A stretch of DNA of 64,000 nucleotides from Thiotrichales bacterium. GTDB taxonomy: Bacteria; Pseudomonadota; Gammaproteobacteria; Thiomicrospirales; Thiomicrospiraceae. The notes beneath the pieces were generated by a model. That model ran no database searches and was not told the DNA's origin. It saw only the letters and a program-made list of their open reading frames with translations. Numbering within the stretch: the stretch's first letter is position 1; each line of letters opens with the position of its first letter. Positions 7,265 through 16,575 of the stretch are shown here, one piece after another. The stretch lies in assembly GCA_016936535.1 (NCBI GenBank), contig JAFGXP010000048.1, positions 79,374 through 143,373 of the forward strand, read 5' to 3'. The translations under genes and the position numbers were made by a program.

Positions 7265-8548
7265 GTGTTTTTTAAAAGGGCTTTGTTACCGATTGCTTCT
7301 TTGTTTTTGTCGATTGCGCTTTTGGCAACCGGATACGGTTTGTTAATGACGTTTATCGGGGTATTTTTGAAACAACAGGGGTTGGGCGAAGGCACGATTG
7401 GTTTAATTAATGCAGCCTTCTTTTTTGGGGCGATTTTGGCGGCGGTATTCAGTCACAAGTGGATTGTGACCGTAGGACATGCACGAAGTTTTGCGGCCTT
7501 TTCTGCATTAATGGTAATGGCATTTCTGGGTCATGCGCTTTGGTTTGATGCGTGGTTTTGGGCGGGATTGCGTTTTGTTTCTGGCTTTGCATTTTATGCA
7601 ATGTTGATTGTGCTTGAAAGCTGGTTGAATGAAAAAAGTGCCAGTGCGGATCGTGGTCGAATTTTGGCGATTTATACGCTTATTTTTTTCTTGGCCTTGG
7701 CGGTAGGTCAATTGTTGCTGCTGTTGAATATGCCAAGCACCACCTTGTTTATTTTTGGCTCGATTTTAGTGCTTTGGTCATTAATTTTTGTTGCGATTAC
7801 GCGAGTAAGTCAACCGGTTTTAAAGCCTTTTGAGCGTTATAGTATGCCCAAATTGCTGTCGATTGCCCCTTTGGCTCTGGTTGGCAGTTTTGTTGGTGGT
7901 GTTTTTGTTGGTGCTTTTTATACCATGTTTCCGCTGTACATTTTTAAGCTGTTTGAGCAAGCGTCAGTGGTCTCTTGGTTTATGACCTTGACCCTTTTAG
8001 GTGGTCTCTTGGCGCAGGTACCGGTTGGCATTCTATCGGATCGCATCGGACGGCGTAAGATGCTGGCTTGGGCTGGGTTTTTCAGTGTCGCCGCTCTGGC
8101 TTTGATGGGGGCTTGGCCATCTCTCTGGCCGAGCAGTTTGGGTGTGTTGTACGCGCTGGGTTTTATTTTAGGCTTAAGTTTATTTAGCATTTACCCATTA
8201 AGCGTGGCACGAGCTAATGATGTTCTCGATGAAAGCAGCGATTTGGTGGAAATCAGTCGTACGCTGTTATTTTCGTATGGTTTGGGTTCTTTTATTGCGC
8301 CGCTGTTTTTAGGATTTATTCTGAAAATAGACAGTGCACTCTTCTTTGTTGCCTTAGGGATGTTTGCTGTGGTGCTGGGGGGTTATGCTCTGTTGGCTGA
8401 GCGGGTGGCAGATGCCGATCTAAATGTGTATGTGGCTGTTCCAGTGGCCTCTGGGCAGGTCTTGGCGGAAATGGATCCGCGCCAAGATGAAGCGTGGGTG
8501 GAAGCGCATCGACCGAGCATGGGCAGTTCGGAGCGGCCACGCGATTAG
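7265..8548 (+). CDS. MFS transporter, YcaD-like
   Basis: An inner-membrane transporter of the major facilitator superfamily, with about 12 hydrophobic segments over 427 residues. I favour GTG 7265, which follows AGGAGG (7255-7260) and gives the usual short cytoplasmic N-terminus before helix 1 (LLPIASLFLSIALLATGYG). ATG 7193 would add 24 residues without a good ribosome site. The segment ESWLNEKSASADRGRILAIY between helices 4 and 5 is typical of the YcaD group, and DRIGRRKM in the central loop is the MFS loop motif. Substrate is unknown. The C-terminal tail (about 45 residues) is hydrophilic. It stands alone between the element remnant and the secretion operon. Confidence 0.85.
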   Translation: MFFKRALLPIASLFLSIALLATGYGLLMTFIGVFLKQQGLGEGTIGLINAAFFFGAILAAVFSHKWIVTVGHARSFAAFSALMVMAFLGHALWFDAWFWAGLRFVSGFAFYAMLIVLESWLNEKSASADRGRILAIYTLIFFLALAVGQLLLLLNMPSTTLFIFGSILVLWSLIFVAITRVSQPVLKPFERYSMPKLLSIAPLALVGSFVGGVFVGAFYTMFPLYIFKLFEQASVVSWFMTLTLLGGLLAQVPVGILSDRIGRRKMLAWAGFFSVAALALMGAWPSLWPSSLGVLYALGFILGLSLFSIYPLSVARANDVLDESSDLVEISRTLLFSYGLGSFIAPLFLGFILKIDSALFFVALGMFAVVLGGYALLAERVADADLNVYVAVPVASGQVLAEMDPRQDEAWVEAHRPSMGSSERPRD

Positions 8549-8712
8549 ATAAGATGGGACGATAATCGCGTTGCTCAGTCGATTCACTCGTTGCCTTCAT
8601 CAAAACGTCACATTTTTTAATACGCTTGGTAGTCCAATAGTAGATTGATTCGATTACAATCTGTATTTTTGAAGTTTTCACTGCGCGCGGATAGCGCGGT
8701 GAATGACAAGAG

Positions 8713-9561
8713 GTGGCTTTGCGTTTTTCCTTCCCCCCCAAAATGGTGTTCACTTTTTTGCCCAAATGGTTCACGGCGGCGTTTTTGTTAGGTGCTGCAG
8801 CGGGCTTGGGACAGTTGTTGGCAATCTGGCTTACCCCGCCTCTTCAATTCTCTATGCCACAGGTTGAACGGGTTTCTTCGCCCAATCTGAACCCTAGTCT
8901 GCAACCGCCTTCTTTTCTGTTTGGTAAAGTTGATGTATCGCCCAATTCATCGGCGCTGTCTTCGGTGGCGCTAGATCAGGACACGCTGCAGCAAACCCGT
9001 CTGAACCTTAAATTGATTGGCTTGGTTTATACGCCGCAACGCTCGGTTGCCCTGATTGAAGACGGGGCGACCACTCAAGTGGTGATGGTGGGCGATGCGT
9101 TGAAGTCAGAAGTCGAAATTCAAGCAATCTATCCCGATTTTGTGGTGTTGCGTAACCGCGGTGTTTTAGAGCGTTTAGCGTTGGAAAAAAGTGCGCTCTT
9201 GCCGCCATTGGCAGATCGAAAGGCGGCGCTGGGTGCAGAGAACGGGCAAAACGCGAACCTTCAGCAGATTCGTGACAGCGTTCGGCAATCGCCTTTAACC
9301 ATAAATCGTTATGTGCGTTTTCGGATGTTACAGCGGGCGGGTGAAATCAGTGCGATTCAGGTTTGGCCGCGCAATGAGCGGCAATTGTTTGAGAGCTTGG
9401 GTTTTCAAAGCGGCGATAAGATTTTACAAGTGGATGGTACGGCGGTAGGTGTTTTATCGCAGAATCCTCAGCAGTTACAGCAGCTGTTCCAAAAGACGCG
9501 TTTTGATTTGTTGATTGAACGCGGTGGGCAACAGCAGACCCTTTCGGTTGTCTTGCCATAA
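8713..9561 (+). CDS. gspC: Type II secretion system protein C
   Basis: Inner-membrane protein that links the assembly platform to the outer-membrane secretin and may bind substrates. It has one N-terminal transmembrane helix (about 18-36, FTAAFLLGAAAGLGQLLAIW), the periplasmic homology-region domain (about 95-160, LNLKLIGLVYTPQRSVALI) and a C-terminal PDZ-like domain (about 190-280, GFQSGDKILQVDGT). The start is uncertain: GTG 8713, TTG 8719 (AAGAGG 5 bases upstream) and ATG 8743 are in frame. It heads the gspC-N operon and precedes gspD by 43 bases. Confidence 0.92.
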   Translation: MALRFSFPPKMVFTFLPKWFTAAFLLGAAAGLGQLLAIWLTPPLQFSMPQVERVSSPNLNPSLQPPSFLFGKVDVSPNSSALSSVALDQDTLQQTRLNLKLIGLVYTPQRSVALIEDGATTQVVMVGDALKSEVEIQAIYPDFVVLRNRGVLERLALEKSALLPPLADRKAALGAENGQNANLQQIRDSVRQSPLTINRYVRFRMLQRAGEISAIQVWPRNERQLFESLGFQSGDKILQVDGTAVGVLSQNPQQLQQLFQKTRFDLLIERGGQQQTLSVVLP

Positions 9562-9604
9562 CATAAATAGGGTGAGAAATTTTGCAGGTTAAAGGTCAAA
9601 AAGA

Positions 9605-11797
9605 ATGAAGCAAACGGTGTGTTTTCCAACCAAGCGAGCCTGGCTAAAGCAGGTTTTGTTGGTCAGTGTATTATCGGGCTCGGTCGGTTATGGCATGCCG
9701 GTAATGGCGCAAGAGTCAACAGAACAAAGCCCCCAAGGTTTTGGTAACTTTCAAAATGCCGATATTGAAAAGGTGATTGAAGCGGTTGCAAAAATTACTG
9801 GCCATAACTTTGTGATTGATCCGCGTGTTAAAGGCAAAGTGACCTTAATTGCGCCAGAAGGCATGCATCCGGATGATCTCTATCAAACCTTGTTGTCTAT
9901 TTTAAATGTTCATGGCTTTGTTGCCGTCGATGCTCAGGGGTTAACCAAAATCGTGCCCGCGAACATGGCCAAAGATCAGCTGAATTACCGCGATTTTCGT
10001 GAAACCGGTCAAGACTGGGTGACTGAGGTATTGAATGTGCGTCATGTTGAGGCAACCAAATTGGTAGCGATATTGCGGCCTTTGGTTGCGCGCGAAGGCC
10101 ATTTGGTTGGCTTAGCCGAAAGCAATCGTCTGATTATTACCGATACCGTTGCCAACATTCAGCGGATTAAAGCGGTTATTCGTAAAGTGGATATCAACCA
10201 ATTTGATGAGTTTGAAGTGGTGGCGGTTGAACACGCACCGGCAGAAAATCTGGTTAAGACGCTTAAGGGATTGCTGCCTAAAAACACAGGGGCTGAGGTC
10301 AATGTGAGTTTTGACGAGCGCACCAACCGGATCATTTTGAGTGGCGATCCGGAAAGGCGCATGATGTTGCGCACGCTTCTCGCCGAGTTGGATGTGCCGA
10401 TGGCATCGGAAGGCCGAGTTCAAGTGCTGTACTTACGTTATGCCAAAGCAGCGGATTTGGTGCCCGTTCTGCAAAAAATTGCCAGTAATCAATCTTTGGC
10501 CAAATCGGTCATTGTCCAAGAAAACAGCGGCATAGCGGTTCCGGTTGCAGCACCGCCAGTTCAAGCAGATGGCGATAATGGGGCCGCGACCTCACAGAAT
10601 ACGTCGGTGGGTACAGCGCCCATGACCATTAAAAAAACCGAATTAAAAGAGCAGATTAGTATCGAAGCCGATGAGCGGATGAATGCCTTGGTTATCAGTG
10701 CGCCCTCTGCCATTTTGGTTGCGCTCAAAGAGGTGGTTCGACAGTTGGATATTCGTCGAGCTCAGGTGCTAATTGAAGCCATTTTTGTGGAGATTTCTGA
10801 AGATCGTGCCGCCAATTTGGGGGTGGAATGGGGTGTTTTAGGCGATCAGGGCGCAGGCGTAATCAGCTTTTCTGGCGCGCTACCTACCCTATTAGGCAAT
10901 ATTGGGAATCCAGCGGCTCAAGCGGGCGCTCTGGCCAGTGGTGTGAATTTTATCGGAGGCAGTTATAACGGTAACAGCGGCTGGGGGGCATTGCTGCAGG
11001 CTTTGCAAAGTGACAGTGCGTCCAATATTTTGGCAACGCCTTCACTCCTAACTCTAGATAATGAGGAGGCTGAGATTCTGGTCGGGCGCGAAGTGCCGTT
11101 CCAAACGGGCAGCTATACCACTTCGACCGCCAACAGCGTCAGCAACCCCTTCAGCACGATTGAGCGTAAAAATGTTGGCCTGCGTTTAAATGTCAAACCG
11201 CAGATTAACGAAGGGGATGAGATTTATCTGGAAATTGATCAAGAGGTTTCCGACGTCTTGCCTAAGGGTGAGGCGGTGGACATTCAAACCACCAAGCGTC
11301 AAATCAGAACACGGGTGATTGTGGGTGACGGCAATGTGGTAGTGCTCGGTGGCCTAATTAATGAAAAAGAGACGCAAGTCGAATCTAAAGTGCCCGGGCT
11401 TGGTGATATTCCGGGTTTAGGTGCCTTGTTCCGATCCAGCAATAACAGCCGCGAAAAAGTCAATTTGATGGTGTTTTTACGGCCAGTGATTGTGCGTGAT
11501 AATGCCAAAAGCGATTTTTACAGTCGCAAAAAATATCAGTATTTAGAATTAGAGCAGCAACGGTTGCTAGATCAGCCCACCAGTCGTTTGATGCAACCTG
11601 GATTGCGTCCACAGCTGCCGCAGTATGATGGATGGCGCGAGCAAGGCTTACCCGTCACTCAACCGGATAAACCTGCGGTGTCCTCCGCGCCCTTACCGGC
11701 TGAAAAACCCTCACCCTCTCGTGAGTCAACCCCACCCAGCTCATCGGCCGAGAATGCCTTTAAATCGTTTGAGGAGTTAATTGATGGCGGTCTTTGA
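9605..11797 (+). CDS. gspD: Type II secretion system secretin
   Basis: Forms the multimeric outer-membrane channel through which folded proteins leave the periplasm. It is 730 residues long. The signal peptide ends near VMAQES (about residue 38). N0 to N3 periplasmic domains follow (about 40-400, for example FQNADIEKVIEAVAKITGHNFVIDP and the repeated VIRKVDINQ-like strands). The secretin core is at about 450-660, with the conserved VPGLGDIPGLGALF and a Gly/Asn-rich plug region. The C-terminus is Pro/Ser-rich and may carry a pilotin-binding S-domain, but no gspS is visible. It overlaps gspE by 14 bases. Confidence 0.97.
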   Translation: MKQTVCFPTKRAWLKQVLLVSVLSGSVGYGMPVMAQESTEQSPQGFGNFQNADIEKVIEAVAKITGHNFVIDPRVKGKVTLIAPEGMHPDDLYQTLLSILNVHGFVAVDAQGLTKIVPANMAKDQLNYRDFRETGQDWVTEVLNVRHVEATKLVAILRPLVAREGHLVGLAESNRLIITDTVANIQRIKAVIRKVDINQFDEFEVVAVEHAPAENLVKTLKGLLPKNTGAEVNVSFDERTNRIILSGDPERRMMLRTLLAELDVPMASEGRVQVLYLRYAKAADLVPVLQKIASNQSLAKSVIVQENSGIAVPVAAPPVQADGDNGAATSQNTSVGTAPMTIKKTELKEQISIEADERMNALVISAPSAILVALKEVVRQLDIRRAQVLIEAIFVEISEDRAANLGVEWGVLGDQGAGVISFSGALPTLLGNIGNPAAQAGALASGVNFIGGSYNGNSGWGALLQALQSDSASNILATPSLLTLDNEEAEILVGREVPFQTGSYTTSTANSVSNPFSTIERKNVGLRLNVKPQINEGDEIYLEIDQEVSDVLPKGEAVDIQTTKRQIRTRVIVGDGNVVVLGGLINEKETQVESKVPGLGDIPGLGALFRSSNNSREKVNLMVFLRPVIVRDNAKSDFYSRKKYQYLELEQQRLLDQPTSRLMQPGLRPQLPQYDGWREQGLPVTQPDKPAVSSAPLPAEKPSPSRESTPPSSSAENAFKSFEELIDGGL

Positions 11798-13244
11798 TCT
11801 GCCGTTTAGCTTTGCGCGTAAACATTCAATTTTGTTTTCGGCCGCACCTGAGCCAGTGGTTTGGTTTACGGCAGATACCCCTTTAATGGCATTACAAGCG
11901 GTGCAGCTTAGGTTGCAAGCGGCTCAGCAGCAAGTCAGTTGGCAGCGTTTAACGGAAGCGGACTTAAAAAATCGCCTTCAGCGCGCCTATGCCGACAGTG
12001 GTTCGAGTTCCATTGAGGTTGCGGATGAGATTGAAACGGATGATTTGGCCTCGGTTGTTGCGCAAATCGGCGAACCAGAAGATTTGTTAGACAGCGCCGA
12101 TGATGCGCCGATTATCAAATTGCTCAACGCCATCTTGACCGAGGCAATTCGTTCGGAAGCCTCCGATGTGCATATTGAGCCTTATGAGAGTCAGCTTCGA
12201 ATTCGGTTTCGGGTGGATGGTGTCTTAAAAACGGTCTTGTCGCCAAAGCCTACTTTGGCATCCATGTTGGTGTCGCGTATCAAAGTTATGGCGCATCTTG
12301 ATATTGCCGAAAAGCGGCTGCCGCAAGATGGACGAATTGCCCTCAAATTAGGGGGGCGCGCGGTTGATTTGCGCGTGTCCACCTTGCCTTCGAGTTTTGG
12401 AGAGCGCGTGGTGTTGCGCCTGCTCGATAAGGGTGCAGAACGCTTAACCCTTAAAGATTTGGGCATGCCGCTTTTGCAGGAACAGGGTATGGCTCAGGCG
12501 CTGAGCAAAGCGCATGGTATTTTTTTGGTGACCGGTCCAACCGGTTCGGGTAAAACCACCAGCTTGTATGCCGGCTTAACGCGCTTAAATGACAGCCAAC
12601 GCAATATCATGACCATTGAAGATCCGATTGAATACAACATTGAAGGTATCAATCAAACGCAGGTCAATACCAAGGCAGACCTGACCTTTGCGCGAGGGTT
12701 ACGTGCTTTGTTACGTCAAGATCCCGATGTGGTGATGATTGGCGAAATTCGCGATCAAGAAACAGCACAAATTGCGGTGCAGGCCTCCTTGACAGGGCAT
12801 TTGGTTTTGTCAACCTTGCACACCAATACGGCGGTTGGTGCGATTACGCGTTTGCGGGATATGGGTATTGAGTCTTTTTTATTGGCGTCCAGTTTAAATG
12901 GTGTGCTGGCGCAGCGCTTAGTGCGACGTTTGTGTCCGCATTGCAAGCAGCCACACACCGCGGATGCCGCAGAAGCCCAGCGGCTTGGGGTTGCCCAGGC
13001 GGTGCTCTATGTTCCACAAGGTTGTGAACACTGTCAGCACAGCGGTTACAGCGGGCGCATGGGCTTGTATGAGTTGCTCAGTGTCGATGAGCAGGTGCGT
13101 ACCATGATTCACTCCAATTCGAGTGAGGCAGAAATTGAAGCCTATTTGCGTCAGCAAAGTCCATCGCTCAACCAAAGCGGTTATCAGGCCGTTTTAGACG
13201 GGTTAACCAGTCTGGAAGAGGTCCTACGTGTGACCCAATCCTAG
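11784..13244 (+). CDS. gspE: Type II secretion system ATPase
   Basis: Cytoplasmic hexameric ATPase that drives pseudopilus assembly. At 486 residues it is close to family length. ATG 11784 is preferred because GAGGAG (11771-11776) lies 7 bases upstream. Visible are the N-terminal N2 domain with EASDVHIEPYESQLRIRFR (about 117-135), Walker A GPTGSGKTTSLYAG (about 250), the Asp box IMTIEDPIEY, Walker B DPDVVMIGEIRDQETA (about 313), the His box LVLSTLHTNTA, and the C-terminal four-cysteine zinc motif (CPHC and CEHC). It overlaps gspD and precedes gspF by 32 bases. Confidence 0.97.
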   Translation: MAVFDLPFSFARKHSILFSAAPEPVVWFTADTPLMALQAVQLRLQAAQQQVSWQRLTEADLKNRLQRAYADSGSSSIEVADEIETDDLASVVAQIGEPEDLLDSADDAPIIKLLNAILTEAIRSEASDVHIEPYESQLRIRFRVDGVLKTVLSPKPTLASMLVSRIKVMAHLDIAEKRLPQDGRIALKLGGRAVDLRVSTLPSSFGERVVLRLLDKGAERLTLKDLGMPLLQEQGMAQALSKAHGIFLVTGPTGSGKTTSLYAGLTRLNDSQRNIMTIEDPIEYNIEGINQTQVNTKADLTFARGLRALLRQDPDVVMIGEIRDQETAQIAVQASLTGHLVLSTLHTNTAVGAITRLRDMGIESFLLASSLNGVLAQRLVRRLCPHCKQPHTADAAEAQRLGVAQAVLYVPQGCEHCQHSGYSGRMGLYELLSVDEQVRTMIHSNSSEAEIEAYLRQQSPSLNQSGYQAVLDGLTSLEEVLRVTQS

Positions 13245-13276
13245 TCGCGATTTGATGCAGTTGCAAATGAGGAACC

Positions 13277-14494
13277 ATGGCCGTTTTTGAATATCAGGCG
13301 TTGAATGCGCAAGGCAAAACGCAAAAAGGAGTGCTAGAAAGTGATTCTGAACGCTTAGCGCGTCAACAGCTGCGTGATCAGGGTCTGATGCCACTGGCCT
13401 TGCAGGAAGTGCGCGGAAGATCCAAAAGCCAAGGTGTTAGTAGTGGTTTTTTGCAAGCCTCGATTGCGGTCGCGGATTTGGCGTTGTTTACCCGAGAATT
13501 GCACACGCTTTTAGAGGCCGGAACCCCGCTCAATTTGGCGTTGAAAGCGCTAACCGATCAAGCTGAAAAAAAGATTATGATGCGTTTTATTCGCAGTCTG
13601 CAGGCCAAGGTCGGTGAGGGGTATTCCTTAACACAAGCTCTACAGCGTGCGCCCTATAAGGTGCCCTCGGATTATATTGCAATTGTGCAAGCCGGCGAGC
13701 ACAGCGGGCATTTAACCGAAGTGATGGCGCGTTTGGCGGATACCATTGAACAGCGTGAAAAGCTCAGTAAAAAGCTCAAAACCGCGATGATTTACCCCGT
13801 GTTAATGGTGGTGGTGTCCATCGCGATTGTCCTGTTTTTGATGGTGTATGTGGTGCCCAAGGTGGTCGGGGTTTTTGATAATATGCAACAGGCCTTGCCG
13901 CCCTTAACCCAAGGATTGCTCAGCAGCAGCGCCTTTGTGCAGGCATACTGGCCTTGGATGCTGTTTTTTTTCGTCGCAACTTGGTTAAGTTATCGCTGGT
14001 TATTGTTGCGGCCAAAAAGTCGCTATCGGATTCATCAGTTTTGGTTGGGGCTGCCGGCCGCGCGGCGCTTTTTGCTCTATGCTTCGGCGGCGCGCTGGGC
14101 TCGAACCTTTGGGGTTCTGTTGGCCGCCGGGGTAAATGTGCGTGATGCACTGAGTATTTCGGCGGAAGTAATGACTTTGGCGCCACTTAAGCGGGCAGTC
14201 TTAACCATGAGCGAGCTGGTGCGTCAGGGAAAGAGCGTGCATTATGCGATGCAGCAATCCAAGGTTTTTCCGCCTTTGTTACTAAACTTGGTTGGGACGG
14301 GCGAGGGCAAGGGGCAGTTGCACACCATGTTGATACGCGGTGCGCAACACTATGAAAATGAAGTTGAAAATGCGGCAACCACACTGGTGAGCCTGATTGA
14401 ACCGATTTTGATTATGGTGATGGGCGCAGTGGTATTGGTGATTGTGTTAGCAATTATGTTACCGATTTTTGAAATGAACCAGATGGTGGCTTAG
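13277..14494 (+). CDS. gspF: Type II secretion system inner-membrane platform protein
   Basis: Polytopic protein at the centre of the assembly platform, thought to couple the GspE ATPase to pseudopilin movement. At 405 residues it is normal length. It has a short N-terminal arm (MAVFEYQALNAQGKTQKGV), two homologous cytoplasmic helical domains (about 70-170 and 270-370; FTRELHTLLEAGTPL and WARTFGVLLAAGVNV are the matching starts) and three membrane segments (about 172-195, 222-240, 375-398). A ribosome site GAGGAA precedes the ATG. Confidence 0.96.
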   Translation: MAVFEYQALNAQGKTQKGVLESDSERLARQQLRDQGLMPLALQEVRGRSKSQGVSSGFLQASIAVADLALFTRELHTLLEAGTPLNLALKALTDQAEKKIMMRFIRSLQAKVGEGYSLTQALQRAPYKVPSDYIAIVQAGEHSGHLTEVMARLADTIEQREKLSKKLKTAMIYPVLMVVVSIAIVLFLMVYVVPKVVGVFDNMQQALPPLTQGLLSSSAFVQAYWPWMLFFFVATWLSYRWLLLRPKSRYRIHQFWLGLPAARRFLLYASAARWARTFGVLLAAGVNVRDALSISAEVMTLAPLKRAVLTMSELVRQGKSVHYAMQQSKVFPPLLLNLVGTGEGKGQLHTMLIRGAQHYENEVENAATTLVSLIEPILIMVMGAVVLVIVLAIMLPIFEMNQMVA

Positions 14495-14503
14495 GAGAAA
14501 AAA

Positions 14504-14950
14504 ATGCAACAAATAACACAAACAAGGCACGCACAACGACAAAACGGTTTTACCTTAATCGAGTTGATGGTCGTGGTGGTGATTTTGGCGATTTTAGCCG
14601 GATTTGTCGTGCCAAAATTGATGGATCGTCCTGATGAGGCGCGTTTGGTCAAGGCTAAACAAGATATTTCGGCAATTTCTTCGGCTTTGCAGCTCTATAA
14701 GCTTGATAACTATCAATATCCCACTACCGATCAGGGCTTGGAAGCATTGGTTGCCGAACCCACCGATGACCCACAGCCAAAAAACTGGAAAAAACTGCTC
14801 GACACCTTGCCTCTCGATCCTTGGGGTAACCCCTATTTGTATTTGTCGCCCGGTGAAAATGGTGAGTTTGATCTGTTTACCTACGGTGCGGATGGCGCGG
14901 ACGGGGGCGAAGGTGTGAATGCAACGATTGGTAACTGGCAAGTACAATAA
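14504..14950 (+). CDS. gspG: Major pseudopilin
   Basis: The main subunit of the periplasmic pseudopilus. It is 148 residues including a prepilin leader cut between Gly and Phe in [16 protein letters not shown], with the conserved Glu at position 5 of the mature chain. The C-terminal globular part includes [12 protein letters not shown] and the calcium-loop region [10 protein letters not shown]...[16 protein letters not shown], which is typical of GspG. The leader peptidase GspO/PilD is not encoded in this window. It overlaps gspH by 32 bases. Confidence 0.97.
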   Translation: MQQITQTRHAQRQNGFTLIELMVVVVILAILAGFVVPKLMDRPDEARLVKAKQDISAISSALQLYKLDNYQYPTTDQGLEALVAEPTDDPQPKNWKKLLDTLPLDPWGNPYLYLSPGENGEFDLFTYGADGADGGEGVNATIGNWQVQ

Positions 14951-15449
14951 ACGCCCCTTGCCGGCGTCTGGTGAACAGAGTGGTTTCACGCTGATTGAGT
15001 TGATGGTGGTGCTGTTGGTGGTTGGTATTTTACTGAGCGCGGTCAGCCTAAGTTTTCGCAGCAGCGATCAGGCGTTAACGCGACAGCAAGCCAATCAAAT
15101 TCAAGCCCTGTTTTTGTATGCCCAAGACCAAGCGACTTTTACACAGCGTACTCAGTTGGTGGTTGCCGATGATCAGGGATTAAAGCTCTATCATTGGCGT
15201 CAAGGCGAATGGCAAGCCGATGCGCGGGTAAAAGCCGTATCGTGGCCGGCCACTTTTAAAGTGCGTTGGCAGCAAGCCTCCCCATCCGTTGAGCGCGATG
15301 GTCTTTTGGCAAACGGTTGGTGGATTCTGCCGCAAGGCGAAGCCCAAGCGGGCGAAATTGTCTGGCAACAAGGCCAATCCTCTGCTACCGAAGGCGTGGT
15401 TTGGGATACGGATTTGGTCTTTAATCAACTGAGTGAGTCGTCGCGATGA
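14919..15449 (+). CDS. gspH: Minor pseudopilin H
   Basis: Minor pseudopilin of the tip region. It is 176 residues with a leader cut at Gly-Phe in [18 protein letters not shown]. The ATG at 14919 lies inside gspG; TTG 14928 is a possible alternative, so the exact leader length is open. The rest is a small beta-rich domain with Trp and Gln repeats ([21 protein letters not shown]). It ends in an ATGA overlap with gspI. Confidence 0.9.
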   Translation: MQRLVTGKYNKRPLPASGEQSGFTLIELMVVLLVVGILLSAVSLSFRSSDQALTRQQANQIQALFLYAQDQATFTQRTQLVVADDQGLKLYHWRQGEWQADARVKAVSWPATFKVRWQQASPSVERDGLLANGWWILPQGEAQAGEIVWQQGQSSATEGVVWDTDLVFNQLSESSR

Positions 15450-15829
15450 ACCGATTTTCTCAGTCTCAACCCCAGAGGGGGTTTACCCTGATCGAAGTGC
15501 TGATTGCTTTGGTGGTTGCCGCCATTGCCCTGTCTGCCTTAAGCCGTGCTTTGGGCGTGAGTGCGCAGAGTCAGAGTTATCTGGAAGAAAAAATCGTAGC
15601 GACTTGGGTGGCGCAAAACACCTTATTGCAGCTGCAATTAGAAGGTGCGCAAGGCAATTTTGCCGAGCGCCAAATTCTCTTTGGGCGTGAGTGGCAAGTC
15701 AGTCGGGAGATTGAAAATACCGAATTGGCGGATTTCAAAAAATTACGCATCGACGTGCGAGCAGTGGTCAATAATCAAGCGGCCGATCGCGTCAGCAGCC
15801 GCTTAATCAGTGTGGTCGGTCAGCCGTGA
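15446..15829 (+). CDS. gspI: Minor pseudopilin I
   Basis: A 127-residue tip pseudopilin that, with J and K, starts pseudopilus assembly in other species. The leader is cut at Gly-Phe in QPQRGFTLIEVLIALVV. The segment LEEKIVATWVAQNTLLQLQLEG after the first helix is characteristic of GspI. The ATG overlaps the gspH stop, and its own stop overlaps the gspJ GTG by four bases. Confidence 0.93.
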   Translation: MNRFSQSQPQRGFTLIEVLIALVVAAIALSALSRALGVSAQSQSYLEEKIVATWVAQNTLLQLQLEGAQGNFAERQILFGREWQVSREIENTELADFKKLRIDVRAVVNNQAADRVSSRLISVVGQP

Positions 15830-16575
15830 AAGCGCAACGCGGTTTTACCCTTATTGAGCTGCTGATTGCGATGACGATTGCTGCCATTATCAGCGTACTG
15901 GCTTATCAAGCGATTGACTCCAGTGTTCGTGTAAATGAACGCGTCGAGGCGCACCAGCAGCAATGGCGGCAACTGCAAACGGCTTGGTGGTGGCTGGAAC
16001 AAGATTTGATTCAAATCGCCCCTAGAGCGGTCAATGACGGATTGCAGGGGCGGTTGCCTGCAATGGAATATCGTCTAGATTTGGGGCTGGCCTTGACCCG
16101 CTTTCATGATGCGCAGGGTCCCTTTACTCAAGCTGGCAGTTATGGACTGAGCCGAGTTGGCTATCAGTTACGCGATGGCAATTTGCTGCGCTTGCATTGG
16201 CCGGTCGTGGATCGTGCGCCTGGCACTGAGGTGACTGAGCGTCTCTTGCTCAGCGGTGTGGAAAATTTTAGCGTGCGTTTTTTGGATGAGAAGCAACAGT
16301 GGTCAGATGTTTGGCCGCCAGTCAATCAAGCGTCTTCTTCCTTACGCCATTTGCCACGAGCGGTTGAAGTGAGTGTTCGGCAGGAAGCTGGGCAAGAGGT
16401 AAGGCGTTTGTTTGCCGGCGTGGATTGGATCGATTTTTCTGCGCCGATTGATAATGGTGAAAGCGCGGCCGGTACGCAAGGTACGCAGGCGAATCCTGTG
16501 CCAAATTTAGCATCAAACTCATCACCTTTACCTGCCGTGAATACCCTTGATTTAGGCGGTACGGGCAATGAGTAA
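15826..16575 (+). CDS. gspJ: Minor pseudopilin J
   Basis: A 249-residue tip pseudopilin starting at GTG 15826. Leader cut is at Gly-Phe in KAQRGFTLIELLIAMTIAA. The WWWLEQDLIQIAPRAV segment and the late LRHLPRAVEVSV strand are typical of GspJ. The last 40 residues are Ser/Asn/Pro-rich and look like a disordered tail beyond the usual domain end. It overlaps gspK by 8 bases. Confidence 0.94.
   Translation: MKAQRGFTLIELLIAMTIAAIISVLAYQAIDSSVRVNERVEAHQQQWRQLQTAWWWLEQDLIQIAPRAVNDGLQGRLPAMEYRLDLGLALTRFHDAQGPFTQAGSYGLSRVGYQLRDGNLLRLHWPVVDRAPGTEVTERLLLSGVENFSVRFLDEKQQWSDVWPPVNQASSSLRHLPRAVEVSVRQEAGQEVRRLFAGVDWIDFSAPIDNGESAAGTQGTQANPVPNLASNSSPLPAVNTLDLGGTGNE

Noticed and set aside
8316..8774. 152-residue antisense frame over the MFS and gspC genes
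   Set aside because: It opposes a well-supported coding gene and shows no protein-like motifs.
14594..14989. 131-residue antisense frame over gspG
   Set aside because: Shadow of gspG; no features of a real protein.
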